A stretch of DNA of 64,000 nucleotides from Bradyrhizobium sp. CB1717 (GCF_029714325.1 NZ_CP121666.1:5394001-5458000), one strand, 5' to 3'. Shown: positions 1-9,080, counted from the first letter of the stretch. Program-made: numbers and translations. The notes: generated by a model from the letters alone, not told the origin.

Positions 1-3
1 CGG

Positions 4-525
4 TCAGCGCCGCGAGTCCCGCCTCGCCTGTGCCCTCTTGTTGGCCTGCGAAACCCGCCCAATCTTCGAGGGAGGAAGTTTGACGGTTCGACGACGGCTC
101 GGCAGTGCACGCATGCCGTCATGTGACGTGGGATGATTTTCCGGGCGCGCGAACTGCCTGGCCCGGCGCAGCGCCAGCGCCCGTCGGGCGGCCTCTCCCA
201 GCTCGCGCCTTGCTTCAAAGTTCTGGACCCGTCTCAGCTCCTTGTTGACGCGCTTGAGGGCGGCAACAAAAACTTCCTTGCGCCGGAAGGTGTTTGCCCC
301 CGCCCCCGGCGTGCGGCGACCGCCGGGGTCGGCCGAACCTTTCGCGACGCGTCGTTGGCGGTGCGCCAGCGTTCGTTCCTTGTCGCGAAGATCACGCAGG
401 ACGGCACGCAATTTCTCCAATGCCGCACGATCGACCTCTCCGATCGCGGGATGGTGGGACGTCAGGACAATCTGCTGTTCCTCATGGTTCAAGATGCTGG
501 ACTCGAATTTACATGGCCTCGACAT
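4..525 (-). CDS. Hypothetical basic protein, 173 aa
   Basis: I do not recognise a characterised family. The protein is rich in Arg, Lys and Ala, with a helical central part (VDRAALEKLRAVLRDLRDKE) and a very basic C-terminus, so nucleic-acid binding is possible but unproven. The ATG at 525 follows an AAGGAGGAG ribosome binding site; an upstream in-frame start at 594 would lie deep inside the preceding gene. It overlaps the end of the upstream membrane-protein gene by 17 bp on the same strand, which suggests translational coupling. Confidence 0.6.
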   Translation of the reverse strand: MSRPCKFESSILNHEEQQIVLTSHHPAIGEVDRAALEKLRAVLRDLRDKERTLAHRQRRVAKGSADPGGRRTPGAGANTFRRKEVFVAALKRVNKELRRVQNFEARRELGEAARRALALRRARQFARPENHPTSHDGMRALPSRRRTVKLPPSKIGRVSQANKRAQARRDSRR

Positions 526-1105
526 CCTTCTCCTCCTTCGATGAATGAGAACGCCAGGGGACGTCGCTATCGAGCACGACATCCGCAGCAGCAAGCCGGC
601 GAAAAAGCGCCTTGCGGCGGGCTATCGGCGGCCACTCGTAGAGAAAGATGTCGGACGGCTTCCAGATCGCAACCCACCCGAAGATCAGAAAGCTCTCCTG
701 CAGGATCCGGGAAACGGGACTCGCGCCCAGCTCGCGCAACAGGAGCCAGCCGAGCACCAGGCATAACGACAGGATGGAAAGGCCAACCGCGAGCGAGAAC
801 CGCCCGTTCCTGAACAGCTCCCGCATCTCCCGGGTCATGGCCTCGCTTCTGAGGTCGAAATGATCCTTCACCGCGATGACGATGTCGCTTGCGGACGCTT
901 GCGACAGCTCGTCCGACGGCAGATGAATGACGATCGCGATGGGCGCATCGATCGGCAATTCCTGCGCACGGCCCACGATGTAGTCTTCGGCGTCGTGCGC
1001 AAGCGCACTTTCCCTGAATGGCGACGGATCCAGCGTGTTGAAGAGCTGCGACACCTTCCGAAGCTTCAGCTCGATGCGGCCGGTCGGCATGGCCATGGCG
1101 TCCAT
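509..1105 (-). CDS. Hypothetical two-pass membrane protein, 198 aa
   Basis: The first 100 residues look soluble (acidic and mixed alpha/beta, including an IAIVIHLPSDEL stretch). Two hydrophobic segments follow at about residues 103-127 and 133-157. The last 40 residues are basic and probably cytoplasmic. No enzymatic motif is visible. Its 3' end overlaps the next gene by 17 bp, so the two are probably cotranscribed. The function is unknown. Confidence 0.6.
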   Translation of the reverse strand: MDAMAMPTGRIELKLRKVSQLFNTLDPSPFRESALAHDAEDYIVGRAQELPIDAPIAIVIHLPSDELSQASASDIVIAVKDHFDLRSEAMTREMRELFRNGRFSLAVGLSILSLCLVLGWLLLRELGASPVSRILQESFLIFGWVAIWKPSDIFLYEWPPIARRKALFRRLAAADVVLDSDVPWRSHSSKEEKDVEAM

Positions 1106-1197
1106 TGCAAGCCATCGTCACGTTTGCCGCGCCAACGTGTCCCGACCGATGGCTTGCCGCCATCGGGGAATGTACTGAGGACCGGGGGCGTCGTGCC

Positions 1198-1833
1198 CTA
1201 CGCGCGCGCCCGGCGCAACGCCTCCACCAGCTTCGTCCTTTGCTTGCCCCAGCGGGTCTCTTCGGCCTCGGCGCGTTCGTCGAGTGCGGCGCGCTCGGCT
1301 TCGATCTGCTCCGTTCGCGCCTCGTGCTCCCGCCTCGCCTCGTCGAGCGCCGCCTCGGCCGCGGCGACCGCCTTGTCGCGGCGCGCACGCTCCTTGGCGC
1401 GGGCGGCCTCCTCCTTCCGGCGCTCGGCTTCGCGCCGCCGCTCCTCCTTCTCGAACGCCGCGGAGGCCTTGCGCGCCTGCTGGTCGTCGATCTTGCGGGA
1501 CGGTTTGTGCGCCGTCTTGGCGGCGCGTTTGCCCGGCTTGGACTTGCGTTTGGGCTTGTCCTCGGCGTCGGCAAGATCGGACGGCAGCGCCGCGCTCTCG
1601 GCGAACGAACCGTCCGATCCGACCGGACGCCTGAGCACGACGCCCGGCTTCGCCATGGTCGCGGCGACGATGGCGGGATCGTCGGTCTCCTTGGCCACGC
1701 CCTGGTGGAACAAATTGGAGCTGGCGCCCCAGGCCTCGAGCGCCGCCTTCATCGAGGGCGCAGCGACGGCCTGGTCGTAGAAGCCGAGCGAGGTCTGGTA
1801 GGTCTTCAGCTTTCTCTTGAGTTGCTTCGGCAT
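1198..1833 (-). CDS. TolA-like coiled-coil protein, 211 aa
   Basis: The N-terminal 60 residues contain a short conserved-looking stretch ([20 protein letters not shown]). A Lys-rich linker follows, and from about residue 110 to the end there is a long Ala/Glu/Arg heptad region typical of a coiled coil. Annotation pipelines often call such proteins TolA-like because of composition, but there is no N-terminal membrane anchor, so real TolA function is not supported. I chose the ATG at 1833 (MPKQLKRK); the frame is open to 1914 but that extension looks non-coding. Confidence 0.55.
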   Translation of the reverse strand: MPKQLKRKLKTYQTSLGFYDQAVAAPSMKAALEAWGASSNLFHQGVAKETDDPAIVAATMAKPGVVLRRPVGSDGSFAESAALPSDLADAEDKPKRKSKPGKRAAKTAHKPSRKIDDQQARKASAAFEKEERRREAERRKEEAARAKERARRDKAVAAAEAALDEARREHEARTEQIEAERAALDERAEAEETRWGKQRTKLVEALRRARA

Positions 1834-2171
1834 GTCGCCCCGCGACGCATCAGCTCCCGGCCGTCGCGCCAGTGCCACAATGCCATCATGCCCCTGTTTT
1901 GCCCGACGGGTCAAACGCTGTTCGGTATCGCCGAAGTCGGACCAAAGGGCAGGCTCTCACGACTCGTCCCTCGCCACGCATCATTTGGGGCCGGCTTTGG
2001 CCGACGCGTCACACGATTTTCGGTATCGCAGAACTTTGAGATCCCTGACATTTTCTACTGTGCATGGGGTTGTTTTCGATGTTTTTTGCGGAGCATTCCC
2101 CGGATATCGCTTCGCTCATCCGGGCTACCCACCAATCAACGCGTCATCGCAATCCGCGAGGAAGGATCACC
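1834..2171. other. Intergenic region with one REP half-element
   Basis: This is a divergent region between the coiled-coil gene and a small membrane protein. It contains a Bradyrhizobium-type intergenic sequence (TTTTGCCCGACGGGTCAAAC near 1895) and, at about 2098-2128, a single REP-like palindrome that ends CATCCGGGCTAC. The same terminal sequence recurs around 34.1, 46.9 and 56.1-56.8 kb. I see no gene in it. Confidence 0.5.
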
Positions 2172-2345
2172 ATGAACGGAAACCGCTATTACGGCGTCCG
2201 CGTCGAGGGTGCGAAATACGGCGTGGGCTTCGGCTCGGCGCTCGCCATCGCGATCTCCTACACCAACAACCATTCGATCCTGTGGGCGATCATCCACGGC
2301 ATCCTGGGCTGGCTCTACGTGATCTTCGTGGCGCTGTTCCGGTGA
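2172..2345 (+). CDS. Small membrane protein, 57 aa
   Basis: The protein starts [13 protein letters not shown] at an ATG preceded by a GAGGAAGGA ribosome binding site. One or two hydrophobic segments follow: a short one ([12 protein letters not shown]) and a strong C-terminal one ([20 protein letters not shown]). Small proteins of this shape are common and uncharacterised in rhizobia. A role at the inner membrane is inferred only from hydrophobicity. The longer frame starting at 2064 runs through the REP sequence and is not credible. Confidence 0.6.
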   Translation: MNGNRYYGVRVEGAKYGVGFGSALAIAISYTNNHSILWAIIHGILGWLYVIFVALFR

Positions 2346-2455
2346 TATCGCACCGGCAGGCGACGACCGGCCCGGTCCATCCTTCAGCTTTCGCTTGCTT
2401 TCCCGGTTCCCGCCCCTACGGTCGCGCCGCGAACGAAGCTTTGAACGAGACAGAC

Positions 2456-2806
2456 ATGACCGACACCATGAAATGCCCTGCGTGCAGCTCCGAGCACGCC
2501 TATCAGGACCGCGACCTCTGGGTCTGCCCGGAGTGCGGCCACGAGTGGAGCGGTGCGGCGGATGCGGCTACCGACACGGCGCCGGATGCAGGCGTGCGTG
2601 ATGCCAACGGCAATGTGCTCGCTGACGGCGACAGCGTCATCGTGATCAAGGACCTCAAGATCAAGGGCTCCTCCTCGGTCGTGAAGGGCGGCACCAAGGT
2701 GCGCAACATCCGCCTCCAGGACGCCAGCGACGGCCACGACATCGCCTGCAAGATCGATGGCATCGGCGCGATGAACCTGAAATCGGAGTTCGTGAGGAAG
2801 GCCTGA
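2456..2806 (+). CDS. yjdM: YjdM (PhnA-family) zinc-ribbon protein, 116 aa
   Basis: An N-terminal zinc ribbon has CPAC at residues 7-10 and CPEC at residues 24-27. It is followed by an SH3-like domain with the family features [15 protein letters not shown] and [13 protein letters not shown]. Length and layout fit the YjdM/PhnA family (about 110 aa). The old name alkylphosphonate utilisation protein is misleading, since the family is not part of the C-P lyase pathway and its biochemical role is unsettled. I chose the ATG at 2456; a second Met at 2468 is possible. Confidence 0.88.
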   Translation: MTDTMKCPACSSEHAYQDRDLWVCPECGHEWSGAADAATDTAPDAGVRDANGNVLADGDSVIVIKDLKIKGSSSVVKGGTKVRNIRLQDASDGHDIACKIDGIGAMNLKSEFVRKA

Positions 2807-3001
2807 GCACCGGGCGGGGCCGGTCGCGGTAACGCTAACGCCGGTTCCTGCCGTGGAACACACAATTCCCCTTATCCAATCGGGAAAAATATGTAATCTG
2901 GCTTCTGCCGGGGAGGCTTTTGTATCGCGTAGCTATTTTTTTCAACCCGGGGCTGGCTTGTAGAAGACGCGTTGGATTGCATTGCTGCTTGAGACTTGAA
3001 T

Positions 3002-3021
3002 GGCCGCCCCCTGGGGCGGCC
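3002..3021. terminator. GC-rich inverted repeat, bidirectional terminator candidate
   Basis: A perfect 9-bp stem (GGCCGCCCC / GGGGCGGCC) with a 2-base loop lies between the convergent yjdM and EamA genes. It is followed on the plus strand by TTCCCGTTTT. The T-run is imperfect, so termination is likely but not certain. Confidence 0.5.
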
Positions 3022-3041
3022 TTCCCGTTTTCGGGGTCGGC

Positions 3042-3962
3042 CTAGCGCTGCCGCTGCGCCAGATAGAATCCGCACAACACCGTCACGAGCCCGGCCGTCT
3101 GCAGCAGCGTCGGCGGCTCGCCGAGCAGCAGCCAGCCGGTCAGCAGCGTCAGTGCCGGCACGCAGGCCGGAAACACCGCGGCGCGGGCGACGCCGAGGCG
3201 CTGCACCGAGACGGCGAACAGATAGAGCGCGGCGGGACCTGCGAGCACGCCCTGCGCAAGCGCCTGGATCGCGTTCTCCCACAGGCCGATCGCCACGACG
3301 GGAGCGAGGCCGCCGGTGGCGATGTAGAGCGGCAGCAGCAACAGCGACAGCACGTTGATGACGAGCGCGGCCGAGACGGCCGAGACGCGCCAGTGCCGCA
3401 GCGCCGCGCCGAAGCCGGCGAACATCAATCCGGTCAGCACGAAGATCAGATCGCCCTGCACGCCCTCGGCGCCGATATGGCCGATCGATTCCGCGCCGAT
3501 CACGCCGAGACCGGCGACGATGATGATGGCGCCGGCGAGCCGCGAGGCCGAGATCCGCTCTTTCAGGATCAATGCTGCGAGCAAGAGGCCGCCAAGCGTG
3601 GCGCAGGACGGCTGGATCACGCTGCCATGGCCGAGCGGCACGAACAGGAAGCCGGTGTAGGAGATCAGCGACATCACGGGGCCGCCGAGCACCATCAACA
3701 CGAGGCCCCTGCCCCAGCCGATGCCGCAGAGATCGGAGATGCCGGCGCGCGCTACCAGCGGCAGGAACGCGATGCCCGACCAGACATAGCGATGCACCAG
3801 CAGATCGACCGGCGTGAAGCCGACCTTGAGCCCATGCCGCGTACCGGCAAAGCCCAGTGCCCAGAATAGCGCCGCCGACAGGCCGCAGACCACGCCGAGA
3901 AGCGCAGGTGCCGCATCGTCCTTCTGAGTGAGAGCGTCAGCGCCGCTCGTCCGCTGATCCAT
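3042..3962 (-). CDS. DMT-superfamily (EamA) transporter, 306 aa
   Basis: About ten hydrophobic segments are arranged as two EamA repeats (roughly residues 20-155 and 165-303), the standard length and layout of drug/metabolite exporters. Features include an ALFWALGFAGTRHGL first helix and a LLGEPPTLLQTAGLVTVLCG C-terminal repeat end. The inner-membrane location is clear; the substrate cannot be read from sequence and could be amino acids or other metabolites. It stands alone on the minus strand. Confidence 0.88.
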   Translation of the reverse strand: MDQRTSGADALTQKDDAAPALLGVVCGLSAALFWALGFAGTRHGLKVGFTPVDLLVHRYVWSGIAFLPLVARAGISDLCGIGWGRGLVLMVLGGPVMSLISYTGFLFVPLGHGSVIQPSCATLGGLLLAALILKERISASRLAGAIIIVAGLGVIGAESIGHIGAEGVQGDLIFVLTGLMFAGFGAALRHWRVSAVSAALVINVLSLLLLPLYIATGGLAPVVAIGLWENAIQALAQGVLAGPAALYLFAVSVQRLGVARAAVFPACVPALTLLTGWLLLGEPPTLLQTAGLVTVLCGFYLAQRQR

Positions 3963-4027
3963 GGATCAAGCCTTATGTCAGTGGGGGCATCGGCTCAACC
4001 CGCATGGCTGCAAGGCTGGCACGCAAC

Positions 4028-4444
4028 TCACGCCCCCTCCCCGAACACCATCCGCCATCCCTTGCGCGTGTCCATATATTCACGCACCTCGCGGATCCGC
4101 TCGCCCGCCACGGTGAACACGAAGCAATAGTCGTTCTCGTACGGCTTGCCGCTGGGAAGCATCGCGCGCATCCGCTCCTCCACGATCACGACGTCGCCGT
4201 CGGCATGAACGCCGCGAAAGGCGATATCGACCTCGGAAAACAGCTTGTGCATCTCCTGCGCGATGAACCGCGCGATCTGCCGCGCCCCGACCATGTGATC
4301 GGTATGATCGAGCGCGACCGCGGTGGCGTTGCACTTCGGCGCGATCCATTCGGCATCGTCGGTGAACAGCGCGGCAATGCGTTCGGCATCGCGCGATGAA
4401 AAGGTCTTCCAGGCGTTCAGTACGACGTCCCTAGGGCTGGTCAC
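4028..4444 (-). CDS. SnoaL-like / NTF2-fold protein, 138 aa
   Basis: The sequence has the SnoaL-like pattern: an initial helix (VVLNAWKTFSSRDAERIAALF), then TDDAEW, a strand pair ending GDVVIVEERMRAML, and a final strand pair around FVFTVAGERIREVREYMDT. This fold serves polyketide cyclases, isomerases and ligand-binding proteins, so no reaction can be assigned. I chose the GTG at 4444, which has a GGAG 8 bases upstream; the frame is open to 4528, but the extra 28 residues do not look like the domain. Confidence 0.75.
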   Translation of the reverse strand: MTSPRDVVLNAWKTFSSRDAERIAALFTDDAEWIAPKCNATAVALDHTDHMVGARQIARFIAQEMHKLFSEVDIAFRGVHADGDVVIVEERMRAMLPSGKPYENDYCFVFTVAGERIREVREYMDTRKGWRMVFGEGA

Positions 4445-4572
4445 GGCGGGCTCTCCGATGCATTGAGATGAGAGCTGCCTTCTAGGCCGCGATGCGAATT
4501 GCGGCTCGCCACAATCGGACTCGGTCATCCCGCAGCCCTTCCGCGTGCGCAGGTCTGCGCTATGATCCGGCC

Positions 4573-4950
4573 ATGCTGAGCTTCGATGTCTGCAACGCCG
4601 CGCGCCTGCGCCGCGATCCCCGCTATGACGGCCGCTTCTTCACCGCGGTGAAGACGACGGGCATCTACTGCCGTCCCGTGTGTCCGGCCAAGCAGCCGCT
4701 GACGCGCAACGTCGTCTATGCATCTCCTCGCGGCATCTGGCACGGCTGTTCGAGCGGCATGTCGGCGCGACACCGCAGCAGCTCGCCAAGACACTGCGCG
4801 TCCAGCGCGCAAAACGCCTGCTCGATGCCGGTGATCACACCATGACGGAGATCGCGTTCCAGGCCGGCTTCGGCAGCCTGCGCCGCTTCAACGCCAGCTT
4901 CGCCGAGCTCTACGGCCGCTCGCCGACGAGCTTGCGCTCATCGAAGCGTA
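4573..4950 (+). pseudogene. Truncated, frameshifted ada/alkA-type methyl-DNA repair gene
   Basis: Frame 1 from ATG 4573 encodes an Ada-type zinc/methyl-acceptor N-terminus (DPRYDGRFFTAVKTTGIYCR, then PVCPAKQP). At about 4720 homology jumps to another frame, which encodes the second half of an AraC-type helix-turn-helix (SSRHLARLFERHVGATPQQL through AFQAGFGSLRRFNASF). The join removes the second zinc cysteine pair and the first part of the HTH and shifts the frame. The C-terminal glycosylase expected of AlkA fusions is also absent. It reads as a decayed remnant produced by internal deletion. Confidence 0.8.
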
Positions 4951-4955
4951 GCCCA

Positions 4956-5102
4956 TCAGAAAAAGCCGGGGCTGAGATCGAGGCCGTAGGTCAGGCTCAG
5001 CACGAACACGAACAGCGCGGCGGCCGAAAGCAGCGCAAGCTGCCTGAGAATGAATTCACGCGTCGACGTCGTGGCAACAACGACTTTTTGCGCAACGGGC
5101 AT
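4956..5102 (-). CDS. Small single-pass membrane protein, 48 aa
   Basis: MPVAQKVVVATTSTREFILR is followed by one strong transmembrane segment (LALLSAAALFVFVLSLTYGL, about residues 21-40). The ATG at 5102 has a clear GGAGG about 7 bases upstream, which decides this start over the longer frame to 5180. The gene overlaps the decayed 3' end of the ada/alkA remnant on the opposite strand. The function is unknown. Confidence 0.65.
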   Translation of the reverse strand: MPVAQKVVVATTSTREFILRQLALLSAAALFVFVLSLTYGLDLSPGFF

Positions 5103-5304
5103 GAACGACCTCCAGTATGATTCCAGAATTGGCCGCTCAATATGCGGCGCGCGCATCAGGCGCCGCGATCTGCGAAACAACTATTAAGAAGATCACACGC
5201 GTCTTGAACCGCCGTACACAACGCTCGGCTCGCGCGTTCTTTTTTCAGTCACTGCTTCTCGATCCGCGCACAAACGCACAAAACGCGCGGCTGCCTGCCA
5301 CAAA

Positions 5305-5335
5305 GAAAAACCGCGCTCCCGATGGAAGCGCGGTT
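5305..5335 (-). terminator. Rho-independent terminator of the small secreted-protein gene
   Basis: Read on the minus strand, a 9-bp stem AACCGCGCT / AGCGCGGTT with a 9-base loop is followed directly by TTTTTCTTTG. This is a textbook intrinsic terminator located 80 bp after the end of the gene at 5415-5663. The rest of 5103-5414 holds nothing else I can recognise. Confidence 0.8.
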
Positions 5336-5414
5336 CGAATCCGATACGAGGCCTTCTTAAAACCCGAATCTTGCGGTAGGCACGATGCGTCCGCACCGTG
5401 CTGGTCGCGAAAGC

Positions 5415-5663
5415 TTAGCGGGCCGATCCCACCGTCGCGGTCTTGACGTGGCGCGGGGCCAGCACGCTGGCCTGCAGCGCCGTCACGCTGGTTGCGGGCG
5501 CCGACACCTGCTGCTCGACCTTGTTGGCACCGAGCACGCGAACCTGCAGGGGCGAAGCCGGAATGCCATTGGCCTCATAGGCCGGCAGCTCTGCGGCGAA
5601 GGTGGCAGTCGAGCCCGCGATGGCGAGGACGGCGGCTGCGATCGACAAAGTCTTCTTGTTCAT
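5415..5663 (-). CDS. Small secreted protein, 82 aa
   Basis: The protein starts MNKKTLSIAAAVLAIAGS with a Sec signal peptide likely cut after TATFA (about residue 22). The mature part is only about 60 residues and has no cysteine or catalytic motif. The ATG at 5663 is preceded by GGAG at 8 bases. It has its own terminator. Periplasmic or extracellular location is inferred; the function is unknown. Confidence 0.65.
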   Translation of the reverse strand: MNKKTLSIAAAVLAIAGSTATFAAELPAYEANGIPASPLQVRVLGANKVEQQVSAPATSVTALQASVLAPRHVKTATVGSAR

Positions 5664-5813
5664 TGGTGATGCTCCAGAAGGAAAGTTTCGGAGCACATCT
5701 AAGCCTGATTTGCTGCATTGCGATATGCACCGTTGCAACGCAACATCGCGCCCTGCGCATGGCAATATGTTTAACGCGCCCAATGTCTTGGACGAATTCT
5801 CTGATTCGGCGGG

Positions 5814-6167
5814 TCAGCCACCGAGGACGTCGCCCCAGCCGTCGAAGACATAGGTCTTCCAGGCCACGGTCCCGTCGCCGCGAAGGCGGCTGGCCAACCG
5901 ATAGTCGTCAGCCTGATCGGCGGTCCAGGTGATGATCCTGCCAGAGATACGATCGTGCAGGATGGCGGGCTCGGTGGGATCGAAGGCGTCCATGGGACGA
6001 AGCGAGGAATGCGTCATGGCCGACCAACGCGCTCGGCTTTGGGAAAGTTGCCGCAAGACGTCCGATTCGTATTTATCGAAGTCAGGCTCGTAGAACCCAA
6101 TGGAACCCGCGCGTGTCTCCCAGGCCACACTTCCCCCAAAAAGCCCCCTTTCGCCGATTTGCGCCAT
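5814..6167 (-). CDS. Hypothetical protein, about 117 aa, start uncertain
   Basis: The C-terminal two thirds looks like a genuine protein (EPDFDKYESDVLRQLSQSRA, and WTADQADDYRLASRLRGDG, then VAWKTYVFDGWGDVL). No family is recognised. The ATG at 6167 lacks a good ribosome binding site, and the frame extends to a TTG at 6194, so the start is not settled. It is divergent from the M15-like peptidase gene. Confidence 0.45.
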   Translation of the reverse strand: MAQIGERGLFGGSVAWETRAGSIGFYEPDFDKYESDVLRQLSQSRARWSAMTHSSLRPMDAFDPTEPAILHDRISGRIITWTADQADDYRLASRLRGDGTVAWKTYVFDGWGDVLGG

Positions 6168-6271
6168 TGCGCCGCCACACGGTCCCCCGAACAATTGACG
6201 TGCTGCGTGCCTTTCTGTGCAAGACTGTCCGACCAGACTGGTTCGGGCAGAACCGTTTGGAGGCAGGGATC

Positions 6272-7567
6272 ATGAATGATCGGCGGTCTCTTCTGGTGGC
6301 GGTCGCGTGCCCCTCGGCCGTCATGGCCGGCTGGCTAGCGCTCTCTCTGTCCGCCTATGCCCCTGCCGTGATCGAGAACAGCGGCGCCGACGCGGCCGCA
6401 ATCTCGCGTGCCAAAGACCTCAGCCGTCTCGATCTCGCCGACGTTCCGCGCGCTGCGACGATCGAGGATGGCATTGCGCTGACTGCCGACATCGCCGCCG
6501 CCGTAGCCGCGACGCCGGCTCCGGTGGTCACCGAGGCAGCGGCGCCCGAAGTGCCCGCCCCCGCCGTCAAGCTCGCTTCCGCCGATCCGGCGCTGGTCCT
6601 GCCGAGCGAGCCGCCCGCGCCACAAATTCTGCCAGAGCCCGCGCCCGCCGCCAGCGAGGCCGCGCCGGCGCCGGAGCCCGTCAAGCTCGCCTCGGCCGAT
6701 CCCGCCGAGATCGTGACCACGGACGCATTGTCGCCCGCTTCTCTCGCGACCGGGCCGGCGCCCGCAGCGAGCAAGCCGTCACCACCTGCCGACACCATCG
6801 CCGTGCTCGACGAATGCTTCGTCATGGACGCCTGCATCGACCGCTATCTCTGGGCGCTCTACCAGCGCACGGCCAAGGAGGACTCGATCAAGGTGCAGGA
6901 GCGTCGCGCCGTCACTGTCAAGCGCAAGGGCAAGATGGTGACCGTGATGCGCAGCTTCACAAAACTGGTCGACGAGGATTTCGGCTGGAAGGATCCGAAG
7001 GCGGCCGAGCACGCGAACATGTCGATGATGGACTACGTCATCGGCGGCATGGACAAGAGTTTCAAGCGGAAACTATTCCGCACGTTGCTCGCCGCCGAAG
7101 CCGCCGGCCTGTCGCCGGGCATCACCAGCGCGTTCCGCGACGACTATCGCCAATCGATCGCGAGTGGCCTGAAGGCCGCATCCGACCGCTCCTATCACGG
7201 CGGCAGCACGCGCGGCGGCTATGGCCACGGCATGGCGGCCGACATCGTCAGCACCCAGGGCAATAACCGCGCGCAGCGCTGGGTCTCGACCGAAGTGTTG
7301 TGGAAATGGGTCGACGCCAACGGCAAGGCGTACGGCATCGGCCGACCCTATCTCGGCCGCGATCCGCCGCATGTCGGCCCGATCGACGGTGCAGAATATA
7401 TCTCGAAGCGCGGCACGGCGGACCGCAAGGACGTCGCCAGCGCCAAGCCGAAGAAGGCGCGGGCCCTAGCGCATGCCAAGCTGCCAAAGGCGCAAGCCGC
7501 GCGCGAGCAGAAGGGCCCGGCCAGGGCGCAGAAATCGGCGCAATCGGCCAGCAAGCGCGCGACCTGA
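6272..7567 (+). CDS. M15-like peptidase domain protein with Ala/Pro-rich linker, 431 aa
   Basis: A hydrophobic N-terminal segment (about residues 6-28, signal or anchor) is followed by an Ala/Pro-rich linker to about residue 170, which carries two copies of VKLASADPA. A globular C-terminal domain then contains GHGMAADIV and DPPHVGP, which fit the His/Asp and His zinc ligands of LAS-type peptidases (M15 D,D-carboxypeptidases, MepA). A Lys/Ala-rich tail ends it. The likely role is periplasmic cell-wall hydrolysis. The ATG at 6272 follows GGAGGCAGG; 484 residues would require translation through the divergent promoter. Confidence 0.75.
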   Translation: MNDRRSLLVAVACPSAVMAGWLALSLSAYAPAVIENSGADAAAISRAKDLSRLDLADVPRAATIEDGIALTADIAAAVAATPAPVVTEAAAPEVPAPAVKLASADPALVLPSEPPAPQILPEPAPAASEAAPAPEPVKLASADPAEIVTTDALSPASLATGPAPAASKPSPPADTIAVLDECFVMDACIDRYLWALYQRTAKEDSIKVQERRAVTVKRKGKMVTVMRSFTKLVDEDFGWKDPKAAEHANMSMMDYVIGGMDKSFKRKLFRTLLAAEAAGLSPGITSAFRDDYRQSIASGLKAASDRSYHGGSTRGGYGHGMAADIVSTQGNNRAQRWVSTEVLWKWVDANGKAYGIGRPYLGRDPPHVGPIDGAEYISKRGTADRKDVASAKPKKARALAHAKLPKAQAAREQKGPARAQKSAQSASKRAT

Positions 7568-7571
7568 GCCG

Positions 7572-8390
7572 TTACGGCTTGCGTCCAACTGAGGGCAGCG
7601 GCACAAGCCGCATCTCGGCCGTGCCGGCCTCTTGCGTACGCACCAGCACGGCAAAGATGGTCTCGACCGCAAGCCGCACCGCGGCCTCCATCGCCTTGCC
7701 CTTGGCCAGATGCGCTGCGATCAGGCCGGTGAGCAGATCGCCGGTGCCATAGGGACGGATCGGCAGTCGCGGAGTTGCAAAGCGTGACAGCTGGCCGTCC
7801 GAGCAAAGGATCGTCTCCATCTGCCCGTCAGCCGTGTCAGTAAGCGTGCAGCCGGTCGCAACGACGTCGATGCGGCCCTCGCCCGCGAGCGCCGTGCACG
7901 CCGCGCGCAGGCCCTGCGTATCGGCGATCGTGAGGCCGGACAGCAGCTCGAGCTCGAACTGGTTCGGCGTCGTCAGGTTCGCGGCCGGCAGCAGCCGGTG
8001 CCGCACCACGTCCAGGATGCCGTCGGCGACATAGACGCGGCCATCGTCCCCGATCACGGGATCGCAGAGATAGATGAGCCTGGAATTGCGGATCAGGGCC
8101 CGCTCGACGAAATCGGCGACGGCAGCTGCATTGCCGGGCGAGCCGAGATAGCCGGTCACCAGCACCGCGGCCTCGTCGACAAGATCGCGCTCCTCGACGC
8201 CCTTCAGGAGATCGGCGACGAGCTCGGTCTCCAGCACCCGCCCGCGCAGGCTCGGATAGCGCGGATGGTTCGACAGCAGCGTGGTCGGCACCGCCGCGAC
8301 GTTCACGCCCTCCGCCTGCATGGCATAGGCGGCCGCGCTGTTGCCGACATGGCCGTGGACCACCTGGCTTTGAATGGAGATGACGAGCAT
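7572..8390 (-). CDS. pdxY: Pyridoxal kinase PdxY, 272 aa
   Basis: This belongs to the PfkB/ribokinase-like vitamin B6 kinases and phosphorylates pyridoxal with ATP in the B6 salvage pathway. Visible family features are the start LVISIQSQVVHGHVGNSAA, the central CDPVIGDDGRVYV, NQFELELLSG, and the C-terminal anion-hole/catalytic motif PYGTGDLLTGL with the catalytic Asp. Length is close to E. coli PdxY (287 aa). I chose ATG 8390, where homology to the family start begins; a longer in-frame start at 8432 exists. The next gene upstream, PaiB-like, is 48 bp away on the same strand. Confidence 0.92.
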   Translation of the reverse strand: MLVISIQSQVVHGHVGNSAAAYAMQAEGVNVAAVPTTLLSNHPRYPSLRGRVLETELVADLLKGVEERDLVDEAAVLVTGYLGSPGNAAAVADFVERALIRNSRLIYLCDPVIGDDGRVYVADGILDVVRHRLLPAANLTTPNQFELELLSGLTIADTQGLRAACTALAGEGRIDVVATGCTLTDTADGQMETILCSDGQLSRFATPRLPIRPYGTGDLLTGLIAAHLAKGKAMEAAVRLAVETIFAVLVRTQEAGTAEMRLVPLPSVGRKP

Positions 8391-8438
8391 GCGGAGGTCC
8401 GTAAGGTCAATTGCGGTGCAAGGCAAGCGCAACCCGGA

Positions 8439-9080
8439 TCACGAAAAATCGTACCCAAGCCCCGGCCGCAGCGCCTGCATCTTCCGCGCCAGCCGACGAT
8501 GCCCCGTCTCCAGCGACCGCGCCAGCCGACCCGCGACCGCGACATGATCCGCATCGCTCTTGTGCTGGTTGAGCTTGGCCTGCCCTTCGACGGTATCGAC
8601 CACGAGATCGATGACGCGGATCGCCGCCAGCATGCTCTCGCGCTTCTCCGGCTCCATCCGTGCGAGGTCCCAGGGCGGCTTCGGCAAACGCGCCTCGGCA
8701 ACCGCGAGCAGCGCATCGCCGTGTCCGCGGTTCTCGTCCAGCCCGCGCAGATGCGCCACGCCCGACAGGTGCACGGCCTCGTAGAGCCAGGTCGAGACGT
8801 TGTCCTGCGAGGCATACCAGTCATTGGAGATGTAGGCGTCGTCGCCGGCGACGATCAGCAGGAATCGCCGCGCGCCATCCGCCAGCGGAACGAGCGGATT
8901 CCTGGCGGTGAGATGGATCTGCACGATCACCTGCCCGTCGCGCTGCTCCAGCACGAACGGCACGTGCGAGGCCCGCGGCCCGTGCTCATCCGCGGCGACG
9001 ACCACACCGAAGCCGCGTTGCCCTGCGAATTCCAGCGCAGCCTGCGCCTCGATGCGGAATTGGGGACGGAGGACATGCAT
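8439..9080 (-). CDS. PaiB-family FMN-binding protein, 213 aa
   Basis: This matches the PaiB/FMN-binding negative transcriptional regulator family (split-barrel flavoprotein, about 200 aa). Visible features are SHVPFVLEQRDG, the HLTARNPLVPL segment, YISNDWYASQDNVSTWLYEA (typical YISPSWY / VPTWNY positions) and the C-terminal AVHLSGVAHL. Bacillus PaiB was reported as a negative regulator of sporulation and protease genes; many homologues are simply flavin-binding. It is probably cotranscribed with pdxY, and a B6-linked oxidase role is possible but only an inference. Confidence 0.85.
   Translation of the reverse strand: MHVLRPQFRIEAQAALEFAGQRGFGVVVAADEHGPRASHVPFVLEQRDGQVIVQIHLTARNPLVPLADGARRFLLIVAGDDAYISNDWYASQDNVSTWLYEAVHLSGVAHLRGLDENRGHGDALLAVAEARLPKPPWDLARMEPEKRESMLAAIRVIDLVVDTVEGQAKLNQHKSDADHVAVAGRLARSLETGHRRLARKMQALRPGLGYDFS

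Noticed and set aside
567..1574. 335-residue minus-strand frame across two small genes
   Set aside because: Arg/Pro-rich translation with no domain; it overlaps two better supported genes in other frames.
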